Position numbers and translations under genes: made by a program. From positions 1-43,748 of the forward strand of contig JBKJRC010000010.1 of the NCBI GenBank assembly GCA_046594915.1: 43,748 bases of DNA. The letters are read 5' to 3'. Source of the stretch: Methylotenera_A sp046594915. Its GTDB lineage: Bacteria; Pseudomonadota; Gammaproteobacteria; Burkholderiales; Methylophilaceae. Positions 32,467-40,718 of the stretch are shown here, piece after piece; position 1 is the first letter of the stretch, and the number at the start of each line of letters is the position of its first letter. The notes under the pieces are model-generated. The model was not told where the DNA came from. It saw only the letters and a list, made by a program, of their open reading frames with translations, and did no database searches.

Positions 32467-34743
32467 ATGGCAAAAGCTCACTTACTTGGCTACCCGCGCG
32501 TAGGCGCAAAGCGCGAATTAAAATTTGCACTAGAATCTTTTTGGCGTAAAGATTCAACTTCTGACGATTTGCAAAAAATCGCAAAAACGCTGCGCGCTAG
32601 CCATTGGCAAAAACAATTAGATGCTGGCTTTAACTTTATTACCAGCAATGATTTCTCACTATATGATCACGTGTTAGATCACACAGTTTTATGGGGTGCA
32701 GAACCCAAACGCTTTGCTAAATTGCCATTTGGCGAAAAAACTATTTCGCCAGAAAACGCTTATTTTGCACTGGCGCGCGGCAATTTAGAGCAACCTGCCA
32801 TGGAGATGACTAAATGGTTAGATACTAATTATCACTATATTGTGCCTGAGCTGAACGATGACACGACATTTTCAATCAATGCGCATGATTTTTTAAGCCA
32901 AGTAGATGAAGCGCAACAGTTATCAAAAAATGTAAAGCCTGTGTTATTAGGCCCAGTCAGTTTTCTGTATTTAAGTAAAGCGCGTGGTATTAATAAGTTA
33001 GATTTACTAGATAGCTTAGCCCAGCAATATGCTTATTTACTGCAAGAACTACATGCTAAAAAAATTGAATGGTTGCAAATTGATGAGCCTATTTTTGCAT
33101 TAGATTTAGATGATACTTGGCTAAAAGCGTTTGAGCATGCCTATGCACATTTCCGCACACAGCGCCCCAAATTATTGCTGACGACTTATTTTGCCAACGT
33201 GTCGCGCTATCAAGCCTTTATTACGCAATTGCCAATTGATGGCATTCATATTGATTGCGTGCGCGCGCCGGAGCAATTGGGGCCTTGGGTAAATGCGATT
33301 CCTAGCTACTGGGTGTTGTCTTGTGGTGTGATTGATGGGCGTAATATTTGGCGTAATGATTTAGTTAAAACGTTGGTATTGTTAGACCCGTGGACTAAAA
33401 GATTGGGTGAGCGTTTGTGGCTGGCGCCAAGTTGTTCTTTTTTACATACGCCAGTCACTTTATTGCATGAAGAAAAATTGGATACTGAAATTAAATCATG
33501 GTTAGCCTTTGCAGATGAAAAACTCACTGAGCTACGCATTATTACAAAAGCCTTAAATTTTGGCATTGAGACTGTAGCGACTGAATTAGCTTTTTCACGT
33601 GCGGCAATTGCGTCACGCAACACCTCAAACCGTGTGCACAATGCTGCTGTAAAAGCCCGATTATCCTTGCTAGATAGCGTAGATGAAAACCGTATCAGCA
33701 TATTTGAAAAGCGCGCGCAAACACAAAAAATACGACTTAATTTACCCTTATTACCCACTACAACCATTGGCTCATTTCCACAAACACCCGATATTCGTGC
33801 CAGTCGTGCTGCCTTTAAAAAAGGTGATATCAGCGCAACTCAATATGCTGCTGATATGGAATCTCACATTGCTTATGCAATAGCCCAACAAGAAGAAATC
33901 GGCCTAGATGTTTTAGTGCATGGTGAAGCGGAACGTAACGACATGGTAGAGTTTTTTGGTGAGAAATTGGCAGGTTATGCCTTTACGAAAAATGGCTGGG
34001 TGCAAAGCTATGGCTCGCGCTGTGTAAAACCACCAGTCATTTTTGGTGATGTGCACAGACCAAGCCCAATGACGGTTCAAACAGCAAGCTTTGCACAAAG
34101 CTTAAGCAAAAGCCCAGTAAAAGGTATGCTCACAGGCCCAATTACCATGTTGCAATGGTCTTTTGTGCGCGATGACCAGCCACGCGAAACCACCGCCTTG
34201 CAACTAGCACTGGCCATACGCGATGAGGTAAATGATTTGCAACAAGCAGGTATCGCTGTTATTCAAATTGATGAACCCGCTCTGCGCGAAGGCTTACCGC
34301 TTCAAAAAGCCGCTTGGTCGCATTATTTGGCTTGGGCAGTGCGCGCATTTAAACTGTCGGCCAGTGTTGCGGCGGATAATACACAGATTCACACCCATAT
34401 GTGCTATGCCGAATTTAACGACATTTTGCCAGCGATTGCCGCAATGGATGCTGACGTGATCACCATTGAAACATCACGTTCTGCAATGGAGTTATTGGAT
34501 GCGTTTGGAGAGTTTTCATATCCGAATGACATTGGTCCTGGCGTTTACGATATTCACTCGCCACGCATACCAAGCGTTGAGGCAATGGAAAAACTGATGA
34601 GGCGAGCCATTGAGGTTATTCCAGCAGAGCGACTTTGGATCAACCCAGATTGTGGCCTTAAGACACGTGGCTGGGAGGAAACTAGATTGGCTTTAAGGCA
34701 TATGGTAGATTTGGCTAGAAAGTTACGTTTAGAATGCGCGTAA
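32467..34743 (+). CDS. metE: Cobalamin-independent methionine synthase
   Basis: 758 residues, normal length. It transfers a methyl group from methyltetrahydrofolate-triglutamate to homocysteine using zinc. Two (beta/alpha)8 barrels: the N-terminal barrel opens with LLGYPRVGAKRELKFALESF, and the C-terminal barrel shows TTTIGSFPQT (about 434), LTGPITMLQWSFVRDDQPR (about 556-574), the zinc ligands His and Cys in HTHMCYAEF (about 642-644), Glu in ITIETSRS (about 666) and Cys in NPDCGLKTRGW (about 727). No cobalamin riboswitch is seen in its 107-base leader, so control appears to be through MetR. A long hairpin follows the gene. Confidence 0.97.
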   Translation: MAKAHLLGYPRVGAKRELKFALESFWRKDSTSDDLQKIAKTLRASHWQKQLDAGFNFITSNDFSLYDHVLDHTVLWGAEPKRFAKLPFGEKTISPENAYFALARGNLEQPAMEMTKWLDTNYHYIVPELNDDTTFSINAHDFLSQVDEAQQLSKNVKPVLLGPVSFLYLSKARGINKLDLLDSLAQQYAYLLQELHAKKIEWLQIDEPIFALDLDDTWLKAFEHAYAHFRTQRPKLLLTTYFANVSRYQAFITQLPIDGIHIDCVRAPEQLGPWVNAIPSYWVLSCGVIDGRNIWRNDLVKTLVLLDPWTKRLGERLWLAPSCSFLHTPVTLLHEEKLDTEIKSWLAFADEKLTELRIITKALNFGIETVATELAFSRAAIASRNTSNRVHNAAVKARLSLLDSVDENRISIFEKRAQTQKIRLNLPLLPTTTIGSFPQTPDIRASRAAFKKGDISATQYAADMESHIAYAIAQQEEIGLDVLVHGEAERNDMVEFFGEKLAGYAFTKNGWVQSYGSRCVKPPVIFGDVHRPSPMTVQTASFAQSLSKSPVKGMLTGPITMLQWSFVRDDQPRETTALQLALAIRDEVNDLQQAGIAVIQIDEPALREGLPLQKAAWSHYLAWAVRAFKLSASVAADNTQIHTHMCYAEFNDILPAIAAMDADVITIETSRSAMELLDAFGEFSYPNDIGPGVYDIHSPRIPSVEAMEKLMRRAIEVIPAERLWINPDCGLKTRGWEETRLALRHMVDLARKLRLECA

Positions 34744-34770
34744 ATGCGTCTTGAATTAAGCGTATTTTAC

Positions 34771-34810
34771 GCAATTACTCGCGCTAGCAACACTAAGCGC
34801 GAGTAATTGC
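34771..34810 (+). terminator. Perfect 15-base-pair hairpin downstream of metE
   Basis: GCAATTACTCGCGCT (34771-34785) and AGCGCGAGTAATTGC (34796-34810) are exact complements around a 10-base loop. No T run follows on either strand, so it may stabilise the metE mRNA end or be a factor-dependent site rather than an intrinsic terminator. A smaller hairpin GCGTA-TTT-TACGC (34760-34772) overlaps its first two bases. Confidence 0.6.
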
Positions 34811-34928
34811 ACAGTCATTAGTGTTAGATGGCGATTTTGATATTTTCAGACGGGAAAATGCAGCAAGCTAATATTTTTTCAGAACTAATCCAGCAGCTAG
34901 CTGGCTAAATAGCCTTATATGTACTAGC

Positions 34929-35305
34929 TCAGACCTTATATTTTCCATCCATTATTTCGATTTGGCACTCACCGCAGTCGCCCGCGCGGCAACCCGCTTT
35001 AATTGGAATATTGCATGACTCATCGCTTGAAGTAACGATGGCTCACCACTAAACGTAAAGTCGCTGTGACCATCAATACTCACCGCATAGCTTTGTTGAT
35101 CATCGTTCGTATTGCTTGCGCCAATCAGTCCTACATTCCTTGTTTTGTCATCCATCAATGCCTGATGCAAAGTAAAGTGTCCAGCAGGTGGTAGCACACT
35201 AATTTTTTCGCCTGCATGCAGGTGTTAATGCACCCAACTCGAAAGCTGTCCATCCTCTTCTTTGCGTATGCCTAAGTAATATTGTTTGGGGCTGCTTTGC
35301 CAGTG
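34929..35305 (-). pseudogene. Decayed flavin/2Fe-2S NAD(P)H oxidoreductase
   Basis: On the minus strand the frame from 35305 reads SPKQYYLGIRKEEDGQLSSW, the flavin-binding barrel of ferredoxin-NADP reductase-like enzymes. It is broken by in-frame TAA codons at 35308-35306 and 35227-35225, then continues AGEKISVLPPAGHFTL. The NAD-binding domain is mostly deleted between VGLIGAS and SYAVSIDGHSDFTF. A frameshift near 35020 moves the reading to IPIKAGCRAGDCGECQIEI, the CxxxxCxxC of a plant-type 2Fe-2S ferredoxin, ending at TGA 34931-34929 before the fourth Cys. The parent was a three-domain reductase; the exact substrate partner is unknown. Confidence 0.8.
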
Positions 35306-35524
35306 TTAATCGGCATGCAATACTTTACATACCGTCGGTATTTAGAGCTGCCAATGTAAATTTTTTTGAGTACGATGGGCCTATTATTTCAAGCTTAACC
35401 ATAACTGTGCTAATTATTTGGCTGAAAAAAGTCTCGCAAGGCAATTAAGTAGAAAAAATTTTCTTAATCAATATGAAATTAAAAAATCTTTAAAGTCCTA
35501 ATCCTAGATACTATTTTTAAAAAT

Positions 35525-35572
35525 TATCTATATATTGTGTTTTAGTTGTTGAATGTACCCGTTATATTGCGT
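35525..35572 (+). promoter_or_regulatory. Tandem NrdR boxes in the nrdAB promoter
   Basis: TATCTATATATTGTGT (35525-35540) matches the NrdR consensus ACACWATATATWGTGT at 13 of 16 positions, and ACCCGTTATATTGCGT (35557-35572) at 12 of 16. Their starts are exactly 32 bases apart, the usual three-turn spacing of NrdR box pairs. The second box fills the spacer between the -35 and -10. NrdR is the (d)ATP-sensing repressor of ribonucleotide reductase genes. Confidence 0.75.
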
Positions 35573-35578
35573 TATAGT
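35549..35578 (+). promoter_or_regulatory. nrdAB promoter
   Basis: TTGAAT (35549-35554), an 18-base spacer, TATAGT (35573-35578). Transcription would start near 35584, the first base of the riboswitch P1 stem, which supports the assignment. Confidence 0.7.
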
Positions 35579-35582
35579 ATGG

Positions 35583-35786
35583 CAACACGGTTCTTATATT
35601 TTAATCAAAATGTTAGATAAAAGGGAATGTGGTGCGATGTGGCTTTGTTAATACAAAGCCACATCAATGCCAAAGCTGCCCCCGCAACTGTAATCAGCGA
35701 GTTATTTTGTGTTCATTGCCACTGAAGAAATTTGGGAAGGCTAACAAAATAATGATGACCTGAGAGCCAGGAGACCTGCCGTGTGC
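35583..35786 (+). ncRNA. Cobalamin (B12) riboswitch upstream of nrdAB
   Basis: All conserved blocks of the class I cobalamin riboswitch appear in order: GGGAATGTGGTGCGA (35623-35637), CTGCCCCCGCAACTGTAATC (the B12 box region, about 35677-35696), GCCACTGAAGAAATTTGGGA with AGGC, and GATGACCTGAGAGCCAGGAG with ACCTGCC. The outer P1 stem pairs ACACGG (35585-35590) with CCGTGT (35779-35784). The insert GATGTGGCTTTG...CAAAGCCACATC forms a long extra stem. Binding of adenosylcobalamin would turn off the downstream B12-independent reductase, a known arrangement in bacteria that also own a B12-dependent class II enzyme. Confidence 0.96.
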
Positions 35787-35788
35787 AT

Positions 35789-35819
35789 TTTTTGCGCTTA
35801 CAAAATGTAAGCGCAAAAC
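35789..35819 (+). promoter_or_regulatory. Hairpin directly after the riboswitch
   Basis: TTTTGCGCTTACA (35789-35801) and TGTAAGCGCAAAA (35806-35818) pair over about 13 bases around a short A loop. It is followed by CTATTTTATA, only a weak T run, so it may be a poor terminator or part of the riboswitch expression platform. Confidence 0.55.
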
Positions 35820-35951
35820 TATTTTATAACGTTTGAGGCGGGGTGTCCTCGGCAGATGGAAGTGTCGCTTGATTAAACAAGCTACTTCTCTTGCTGGTCT
35901 TTAAATAGCGCTAAAATTATTTAGAATTTAGAGCAATTCAAAGCGTACCTG

Positions 35952-35967
35952 CCCTTTATTTAAAGGG
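35952..35967 (+). promoter_or_regulatory. Hairpin that hides the nrdA ribosome binding site
   Basis: CCCTTT (35952-35957) pairs with AAAGGG (35962-35967) around ATTT. AAAGGG is the Shine-Dalgarno sequence, 8 bases before the nrdA ATG. This could be the translational switch of the upstream riboswitch. Confidence 0.6.
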
Positions 35968-35975
35968 AAAATCAC

Positions 35976-38786
35976 ATGGATGATATTCGACCATCTACTA
36001 ACGAAATACTGCTGCCTACGCTGCAAGTCATACGCCGAAATGGCGCAGCCGTTCAATTCAATCTCGATAAAATTTCAATTGCCATTACTAAGGCTTTTTT
36101 AGCCGTTGAGGGCAACCAAAGTGTGGCATCAGCACGTGTACGCGACCAAGTTGCTATATTAAGCCAATTGGTGAGTGCTGCTTTAATGCGTCGTTTGCCT
36201 GCTGGTGGTTCGATTCATATTGAAGATATTCAAGATCAAGTAGAACTTGCCTTAATGCGTAACGGTAACCATGATGTGGCCCGTAGCTATGTGCTTTATC
36301 GTGAAAAACGTAACGCAGAGCGTGCTGCTGAAAAGGCAGTCAGCGCAGAGCCAACACATGCGATTAACGTGAATGTTGATGGTAAGTTAACACCATTGGA
36401 TATTACAGAGTTGAATAAAATGGTTGCCGAGGCATGCCAGGGTTTAAATACAAATGGTCTGGGTGACGCAGTAAACCCCAGTGTAGTGGTTGAGCAAGCC
36501 GTACGTGATTTATACGATGGCATTCCATTCACAGAAGTGGTTAAAGCGCTGATTTTATCTGCTCGTAGCTTGATTGAAACTGAGCCTGCTTATAATTATG
36601 TTACCGCACGTTTGCAGTTGGATTTAGTACGTGCAGAAGTGTTAGGCGAGCGTGTGAGCCATGCAGAGATGGATACACATTACACAGAATATTTTCCGCG
36701 TTACATTAAAATTGGGATTGCTGCAGAGTTACTCGATAAGCGTTTAGCCCAATTTGATTTAACCCAATTAGCCAGTGCCATTAACAAAGAACGCGACTTT
36801 CAGTTTGGTTATTTAGGCATTCAAACGCTATATGACCGTTACTTTTTGCACATTGAGGAACGCCGCATTGAGTTGCCGCAAATATTCTTTATGCGTGTTG
36901 CAATGGGCTTGGCGATTAATGAGATTGACCGCGAAACGCGAGCGATTGAGTTCTACAACGTATTAAGTACGTTTGATTTTATGAGCTCAACCCCTACTTT
37001 ATTCAATGCAGGCACCTTGCATTCACAATTATCTAGCTGCTACTTAACCACCGTGAGCGATGACCTTGAAGGCATTTACCAGGGCATTAAAGAAAACGCC
37101 TTATTGCAAAAATACGCAGGCGGCTTAGGTAACGATTGGACGCCTGTGCGTTCATTGGGGGCGCGCATTAAAGGCACCAATGGTAAAAGCCAAGGTGTGA
37201 TTCCATTCTTAAAAGTGGTGAACGACACCGCAGTTGCAGTAAACCAAGGCGGAAAACGCAAAGGCGCAGTGTGCGGCTATTTAGAAACTTGGCATTTAGA
37301 TATTGAAGAGTTTTTAGATTTACGCAAAAATACAGGTGACGACCGTCGCCGCACGCACGACATGAATACCGCACATTGGATTCCTGATTTATTTATGCGT
37401 CGCGTGACGGAAAGCGCTGATTGGACATTATTTTCACCTTCTGATGTGCCTGATTTACACGATAAATACGGCAAAGCTTTTGAACTAGCTTATGTCGAAT
37501 ATGAGCGTCTTGCTGAAAATGGTGAAATCAAGCTGTTCAAGACAATCCCAGCATTACAAATGTGGCGCAAGATGCTTTCAATGCTATTTGAAACAGGTCA
37601 TCCTTGGATTACTTTCAAAGACCCATGCAATATTCGCTCGCCACAACAACATGTAGGCGTGGTGCATAGCTCAAATCTCTGCACAGAAATCACGCTGAAT
37701 ACATCAGAGACTGAAATTGCCGTGTGCAATCTAGGTTCTGTGAATTTATTGCAACATTTAACCGAATTTAACGGCAAGTTAGTGCTAGATAATGACAAGT
37801 TACAAGCCACCATTAAAGTCGGCATGCGCATGTTAGATAACGTGGTGGATATCAACTTCTACCCGGTTGGCAAAGCGCGCAATGCGAATACGCGTCATCG
37901 TCCAGTGGGTATGGGCATTATGGGCTTCCAAAATTGCCTGCACGCAATGCGTATTCCTTATGCAAGTATGGATGCGGTGGAGTTTGCCGACCGTGCAATG
38001 GAAGTGGTTTGTTACAACGCTTACTACGCTTCTACTGTGTTAGCCGAAGAGCGTGGCGCATATTCAAGCTTTAAAGGTAGTTTATGGGATCAAGGTATTT
38101 TGCCGTTAGATACGTTGGATTTATTGCTGGCTGAACGTGGCGGCAATGTAGAAGTGGATAGAAGCAAAACACTGGATTGGGATGCGCTGAGCGCGCGCAT
38201 TCAAAAAGTCGGTATGCGCAATTCCAATTGTGTGGCGATTGCCCCAACAGCGACTATTTCTAACATCGTGGGCGTTTCAGCTAGCATTGAGCCTGAATAC
38301 CAAAATCTTTATGTGAAATCTAATTTATCTGGCGAATTTACCATTGTGAATGAGCAACTAGTCAATGACCTCAAAGCTCGTGGCTTATGGGATGCCGTCA
38401 TGGTATCGGATTTAAAATATTTTGATGGCTCACTTCAAAAAATTGAACGTGTACCTGCTGATTTAAAACAGTTATACGCAACCGCTTTTGATGTTGACCC
38501 CACTTGGTTGGTAGAAGCAGCAGCGCGTCGTCAAAAATGGATAGACCAAGCGCAATCACTCAACCTGTATTTTGCTGTGCCATCAGGCAAGAAACTTAAT
38601 GATACTTACCTGCTCGCTTGGCAGCGAGGTTTAAAAACCACGTACTACTTGCGCTCACTAGGCGCAACTGCGGCAGAGAAATCGACAGGCTCAGGCGGTG
38701 AACTCAATGCGGTTTCAGTGCATGTGTTAGAGCCAGCACCTAAAATGTGTTCGATTGATAATTCAGAGTGCGAATCTTGCCAGTAA
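35976..38786 (+). CDS. nrdA: Ribonucleoside-diphosphate reductase class Ia, alpha subunit
   Basis: 936-residue catalytic subunit reducing NDPs to dNDPs. N-terminal ATP-cone (about 15-105: VIRRNGAAVQFNLDKISIAI) senses ATP/dATP, and a second cone-like stretch (about 127-215: NVDGKLTPLDITELNKMVAE) follows. The barrel has SSCYLTTVSDDLEGIY (first active-site Cys), NLCTEITLNTSETEIAVCNL (Cys, Asn and Glu of the active site plus the second Cys), GMGIMGFQNCLHAM and APTATISNIVGVSASIEPE. YYLRSLGATAAEKS carries radical-transfer tyrosines. The tail CSIDNSECESCQ holds the shuttle cysteine pair. Regulation: NrdR boxes, cobalamin riboswitch and a hairpin over the ribosome binding site. Cotranscribed with nrdB 35 bases downstream. 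Confidence 0.97.
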   Translation: MDDIRPSTNEILLPTLQVIRRNGAAVQFNLDKISIAITKAFLAVEGNQSVASARVRDQVAILSQLVSAALMRRLPAGGSIHIEDIQDQVELALMRNGNHDVARSYVLYREKRNAERAAEKAVSAEPTHAINVNVDGKLTPLDITELNKMVAEACQGLNTNGLGDAVNPSVVVEQAVRDLYDGIPFTEVVKALILSARSLIETEPAYNYVTARLQLDLVRAEVLGERVSHAEMDTHYTEYFPRYIKIGIAAELLDKRLAQFDLTQLASAINKERDFQFGYLGIQTLYDRYFLHIEERRIELPQIFFMRVAMGLAINEIDRETRAIEFYNVLSTFDFMSSTPTLFNAGTLHSQLSSCYLTTVSDDLEGIYQGIKENALLQKYAGGLGNDWTPVRSLGARIKGTNGKSQGVIPFLKVVNDTAVAVNQGGKRKGAVCGYLETWHLDIEEFLDLRKNTGDDRRRTHDMNTAHWIPDLFMRRVTESADWTLFSPSDVPDLHDKYGKAFELAYVEYERLAENGEIKLFKTIPALQMWRKMLSMLFETGHPWITFKDPCNIRSPQQHVGVVHSSNLCTEITLNTSETEIAVCNLGSVNLLQHLTEFNGKLVLDNDKLQATIKVGMRMLDNVVDINFYPVGKARNANTRHRPVGMGIMGFQNCLHAMRIPYASMDAVEFADRAMEVVCYNAYYASTVLAEERGAYSSFKGSLWDQGILPLDTLDLLLAERGGNVEVDRSKTLDWDALSARIQKVGMRNSNCVAIAPTATISNIVGVSASIEPEYQNLYVKSNLSGEFTIVNEQLVNDLKARGLWDAVMVSDLKYFDGSLQKIERVPADLKQLYATAFDVDPTWLVEAAARRQKWIDQAQSLNLYFAVPSGKKLNDTYLLAWQRGLKTTYYLRSLGATAAEKSTGSGGELNAVSVHVLEPAPKMCSIDNSECESCQ

Positions 38787-38821
38787 TAAAAACAAGATTA
38801 AAAAATTAAGGAAAAATAACT

Positions 38822-39970
38822 ATGTTGTCATTTGAAGATGAAATAATCACAGAAACACCCGCCCAGCAAGACGAACCAACGTTAAAGGCATTGCCAACAC
38901 TTGCGGCAGCCTCAATTCTTAAACTAACCGCTGCCAATCAACCATCGCACTTAGGCCGCGTGAACGCCTCTGACAAGCGTATGATTAACGGTCAAACCGA
39001 TGTAAATCAGCTGGTGCCGTTCAAGTATCATTGGGCGTGGGATAAATACCTAGCAGGATGTGCTAATCATTGGATGCCGCAAGAGGTTTCCATGAGCCGC
39101 GATATTGCGCAGTGGAAAGATAGCACTGCACTCACCGAAGATGAGCGGTTGATTGTAAAACGCAATTTAGGGTTTTTTACCACGGCAGATTCACTCGCAG
39201 CCAATAACATTGTACTTGGTACTTATCGCCACATTACCGCGCCAGAATGCCGCCAATACTTGTTACGCCAAGGATTTGAAGAGGCGATTCATACCCATGC
39301 TTACCAGTACATTGTGGAAAGTTTGGGGCTGGATGAAAGCGAAATATTTAACGCTTACCAAGAAGTGCCTAGCATTAAAGCCAAAGATGATTTTTTAATT
39401 CCATTCATCAATACGCTCACCGATCCGACTTTTAAAACAGGCACCCCACAAGCCGATCAGCTACTACTGCGCTCACTCATCGTATTTGCTTGCATAATGG
39501 AAGGTTTGTTTTTCTACGTAGGTTTTGTGCAGATTCTAGCCCTTGGTCGCCAAAATAAAATGCAAGGTGCGGCTGAGCAATATCAATATATTCTGCGCGA
39601 TGAATCCATGCACTGCAATTTTGGTATTGATGTGATTAACACCATCAAATTCGAAAACCCGCATTTATGGACAGCCCAATTCAGAGATGAAATCAAAGCG
39701 CTCATGCAACAAGGCGTTGAGATGGAATACCAGTACGCGGAAGCCACCATGCCACGCGGTGTGTTAGGGCTAAACGCAACGATGTTTAAGGAGTATTTGC
39801 GCTTTATTGCCAACCGTCGTTGCCAGCAAATTGGTTTGGATGTGTTGTACCCAGGTGCAAATAACCCGTTCCCTTGGATGAGCGAAATGATGGATTTAAA
39901 GAAAGAGAAAAACTTCTTTGAAACACGTGTAACTGAGTATCAAACAGGTGGTGCATTAAGCTGGGAGTGA
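38822..39970 (+). CDS. nrdB: Ribonucleoside-diphosphate reductase class Ia, beta subunit
   Basis: 382-residue di-iron tyrosyl-radical subunit. Metal ligands can be placed: Asp in FFTTADSLAANN (about 124), Glu and His in FEEAIHTHAYQYI (about 155-158), Glu in CIMEGLFFYVGF (about 225), and Glu/His in RDESMHCNFGID (about 259-262). The Tyr of EAIHTHAY is at the position of the E. coli radical Tyr122, so this is the classical Tyr-containing type and not the Phe-containing class Ic. The N-terminal 50 residues are Ala/Thr-rich and probably flexible. AAGGAAAA precedes the ATG. A hairpin at 40057-40076 lies after the gene. Confidence 0.96.
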   Translation: MLSFEDEIITETPAQQDEPTLKALPTLAAASILKLTAANQPSHLGRVNASDKRMINGQTDVNQLVPFKYHWAWDKYLAGCANHWMPQEVSMSRDIAQWKDSTALTEDERLIVKRNLGFFTTADSLAANNIVLGTYRHITAPECRQYLLRQGFEEAIHTHAYQYIVESLGLDESEIFNAYQEVPSIKAKDDFLIPFINTLTDPTFKTGTPQADQLLLRSLIVFACIMEGLFFYVGFVQILALGRQNKMQGAAEQYQYILRDESMHCNFGIDVINTIKFENPHLWTAQFRDEIKALMQQGVEMEYQYAEATMPRGVLGLNATMFKEYLRFIANRRCQQIGLDVLYPGANNPFPWMSEMMDLKKEKNFFETRVTEYQTGGALSWE

Positions 39971-40056
39971 AAGTAGAATTTTAAATGACACTTCAATTTA
40001 AACTATAGCCTTAAGGATGATTTAATTCGCTTTTACACTTTTAATGAGCCTAATTT

Positions 40057-40076
40057 GTCGTTGATTCGGCAACGAC
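40057..40076 (+). terminator. Hairpin after nrdB
   Basis: GTCGTTG (40057-40063) pairs with CAACGAC (40070-40076) around ATTCGG. No T run follows, so intrinsic termination is doubtful. It lies at the junction with the transposase remnant. Confidence 0.4.
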
Positions 40077-40077
40077 T

Positions 40078-40687
40078 GTGTTGGGTGCTATTAAGGTGCC
40101 ACGTGGCATGATTGCTGACAACGCATGTAAAGTAGCAGAAAATGTACCAATAGATTTTATCAAAGTACGCTGGAAACCACTTGTGCTGACGGATGATGGT
40201 ATTAACCGTCGTTACTCTGAAATTTGCGTATTATCCGAGCTGAAAAATGCGCTTCATTCAGGTGATACATGGGATGCATCTGCTAGGCTTAAGGTTTGCG
40301 CCGCGCATTCGTGATCTGAAGGACACCAAACTGTGCATCTTGAAAAATAATCAGGATTATGCAGCACTGCATACTATGATCGCTGACACCCTGAACATTT
40401 ATTCTGGACTGGTTGAGATTCGCGACAGTAGCGTTGAACAACAACGTGACTAAGCCAGTGGCCTGAACTTGGTGACAACCGCTATTGTATTATGGAATAC
40501 TGTGTATCGAGATCGCGCAACGCAAGCCATGCGCGAGACGGGTATTAAAGCATTCGATGACGCCTTCTTACAATCTCTGTCATCATTGGGATGGGAGCAT
40601 ACCAACCTGACGGATGATTATGTTTGGCGGCAAAATTGCAAAGTAGAAGATAGGAAATTTAACCGTCACAATGCAGAAAAGTATTAG
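40078..40687 (+). pseudogene. tnpA: Tn3-family transposase (TnpA) remnant
   Basis: Three collinear pieces of a Tn3-family TnpA remain: IDFIKVRWKPLVLTDDGINR and SEICVLSELKNALHSGDTW (40078 to about 40270); then, in another frame, LGLRFAPRIRDLKDTKLCIL (40265-40395); then EIRDSSVEQQRD, stop TAA (40451), ASGLNLVTTAIVLWNTVYRD and LSSLGWEHTNLTDDYVWR to TAG at 40685. A large internal segment is deleted between SGDTW and LGLRF, and another between TLNI and EIRDS. A full TnpA is about 1,000 residues; this is about 200. The terminal inverted repeat follows at its end. No resolvase, passenger gene or left end was found. Confidence 0.88.
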
Positions 40688-40718
40688 CGTACAATTTTTC
40701 CGTTTTCTGCATTCGTCC
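40684..40718. mobile_element. Tn3/Tn21-type terminal inverted repeat (right end)
   Basis: TTAGCGT (40684-40690), then TTTTTCCGTTTTCTG (40695-40709) and GTCC at 40715-40718 match the Tn21-subgroup terminal repeat (TTAGCGT...TTTTCCGTTTTCTGAGACGACCCC) with some drift. It overlaps the transposase stop codon, as in Tn3 elements, and abuts the HPP gene fragment. The opposite end was not found. Confidence 0.75.

Noticed and set aside
34952..35197. Separate 81-residue protein gene
   Set aside because: It is one frame of a decayed reductase; flanking frames carry the rest of the homologous sequence.
35789..35819. Strong intrinsic terminator after the riboswitch
   Set aside because: The stem is good, but the following bases CTATTTTATA are not a proper T run; recorded as a hairpin of uncertain function.
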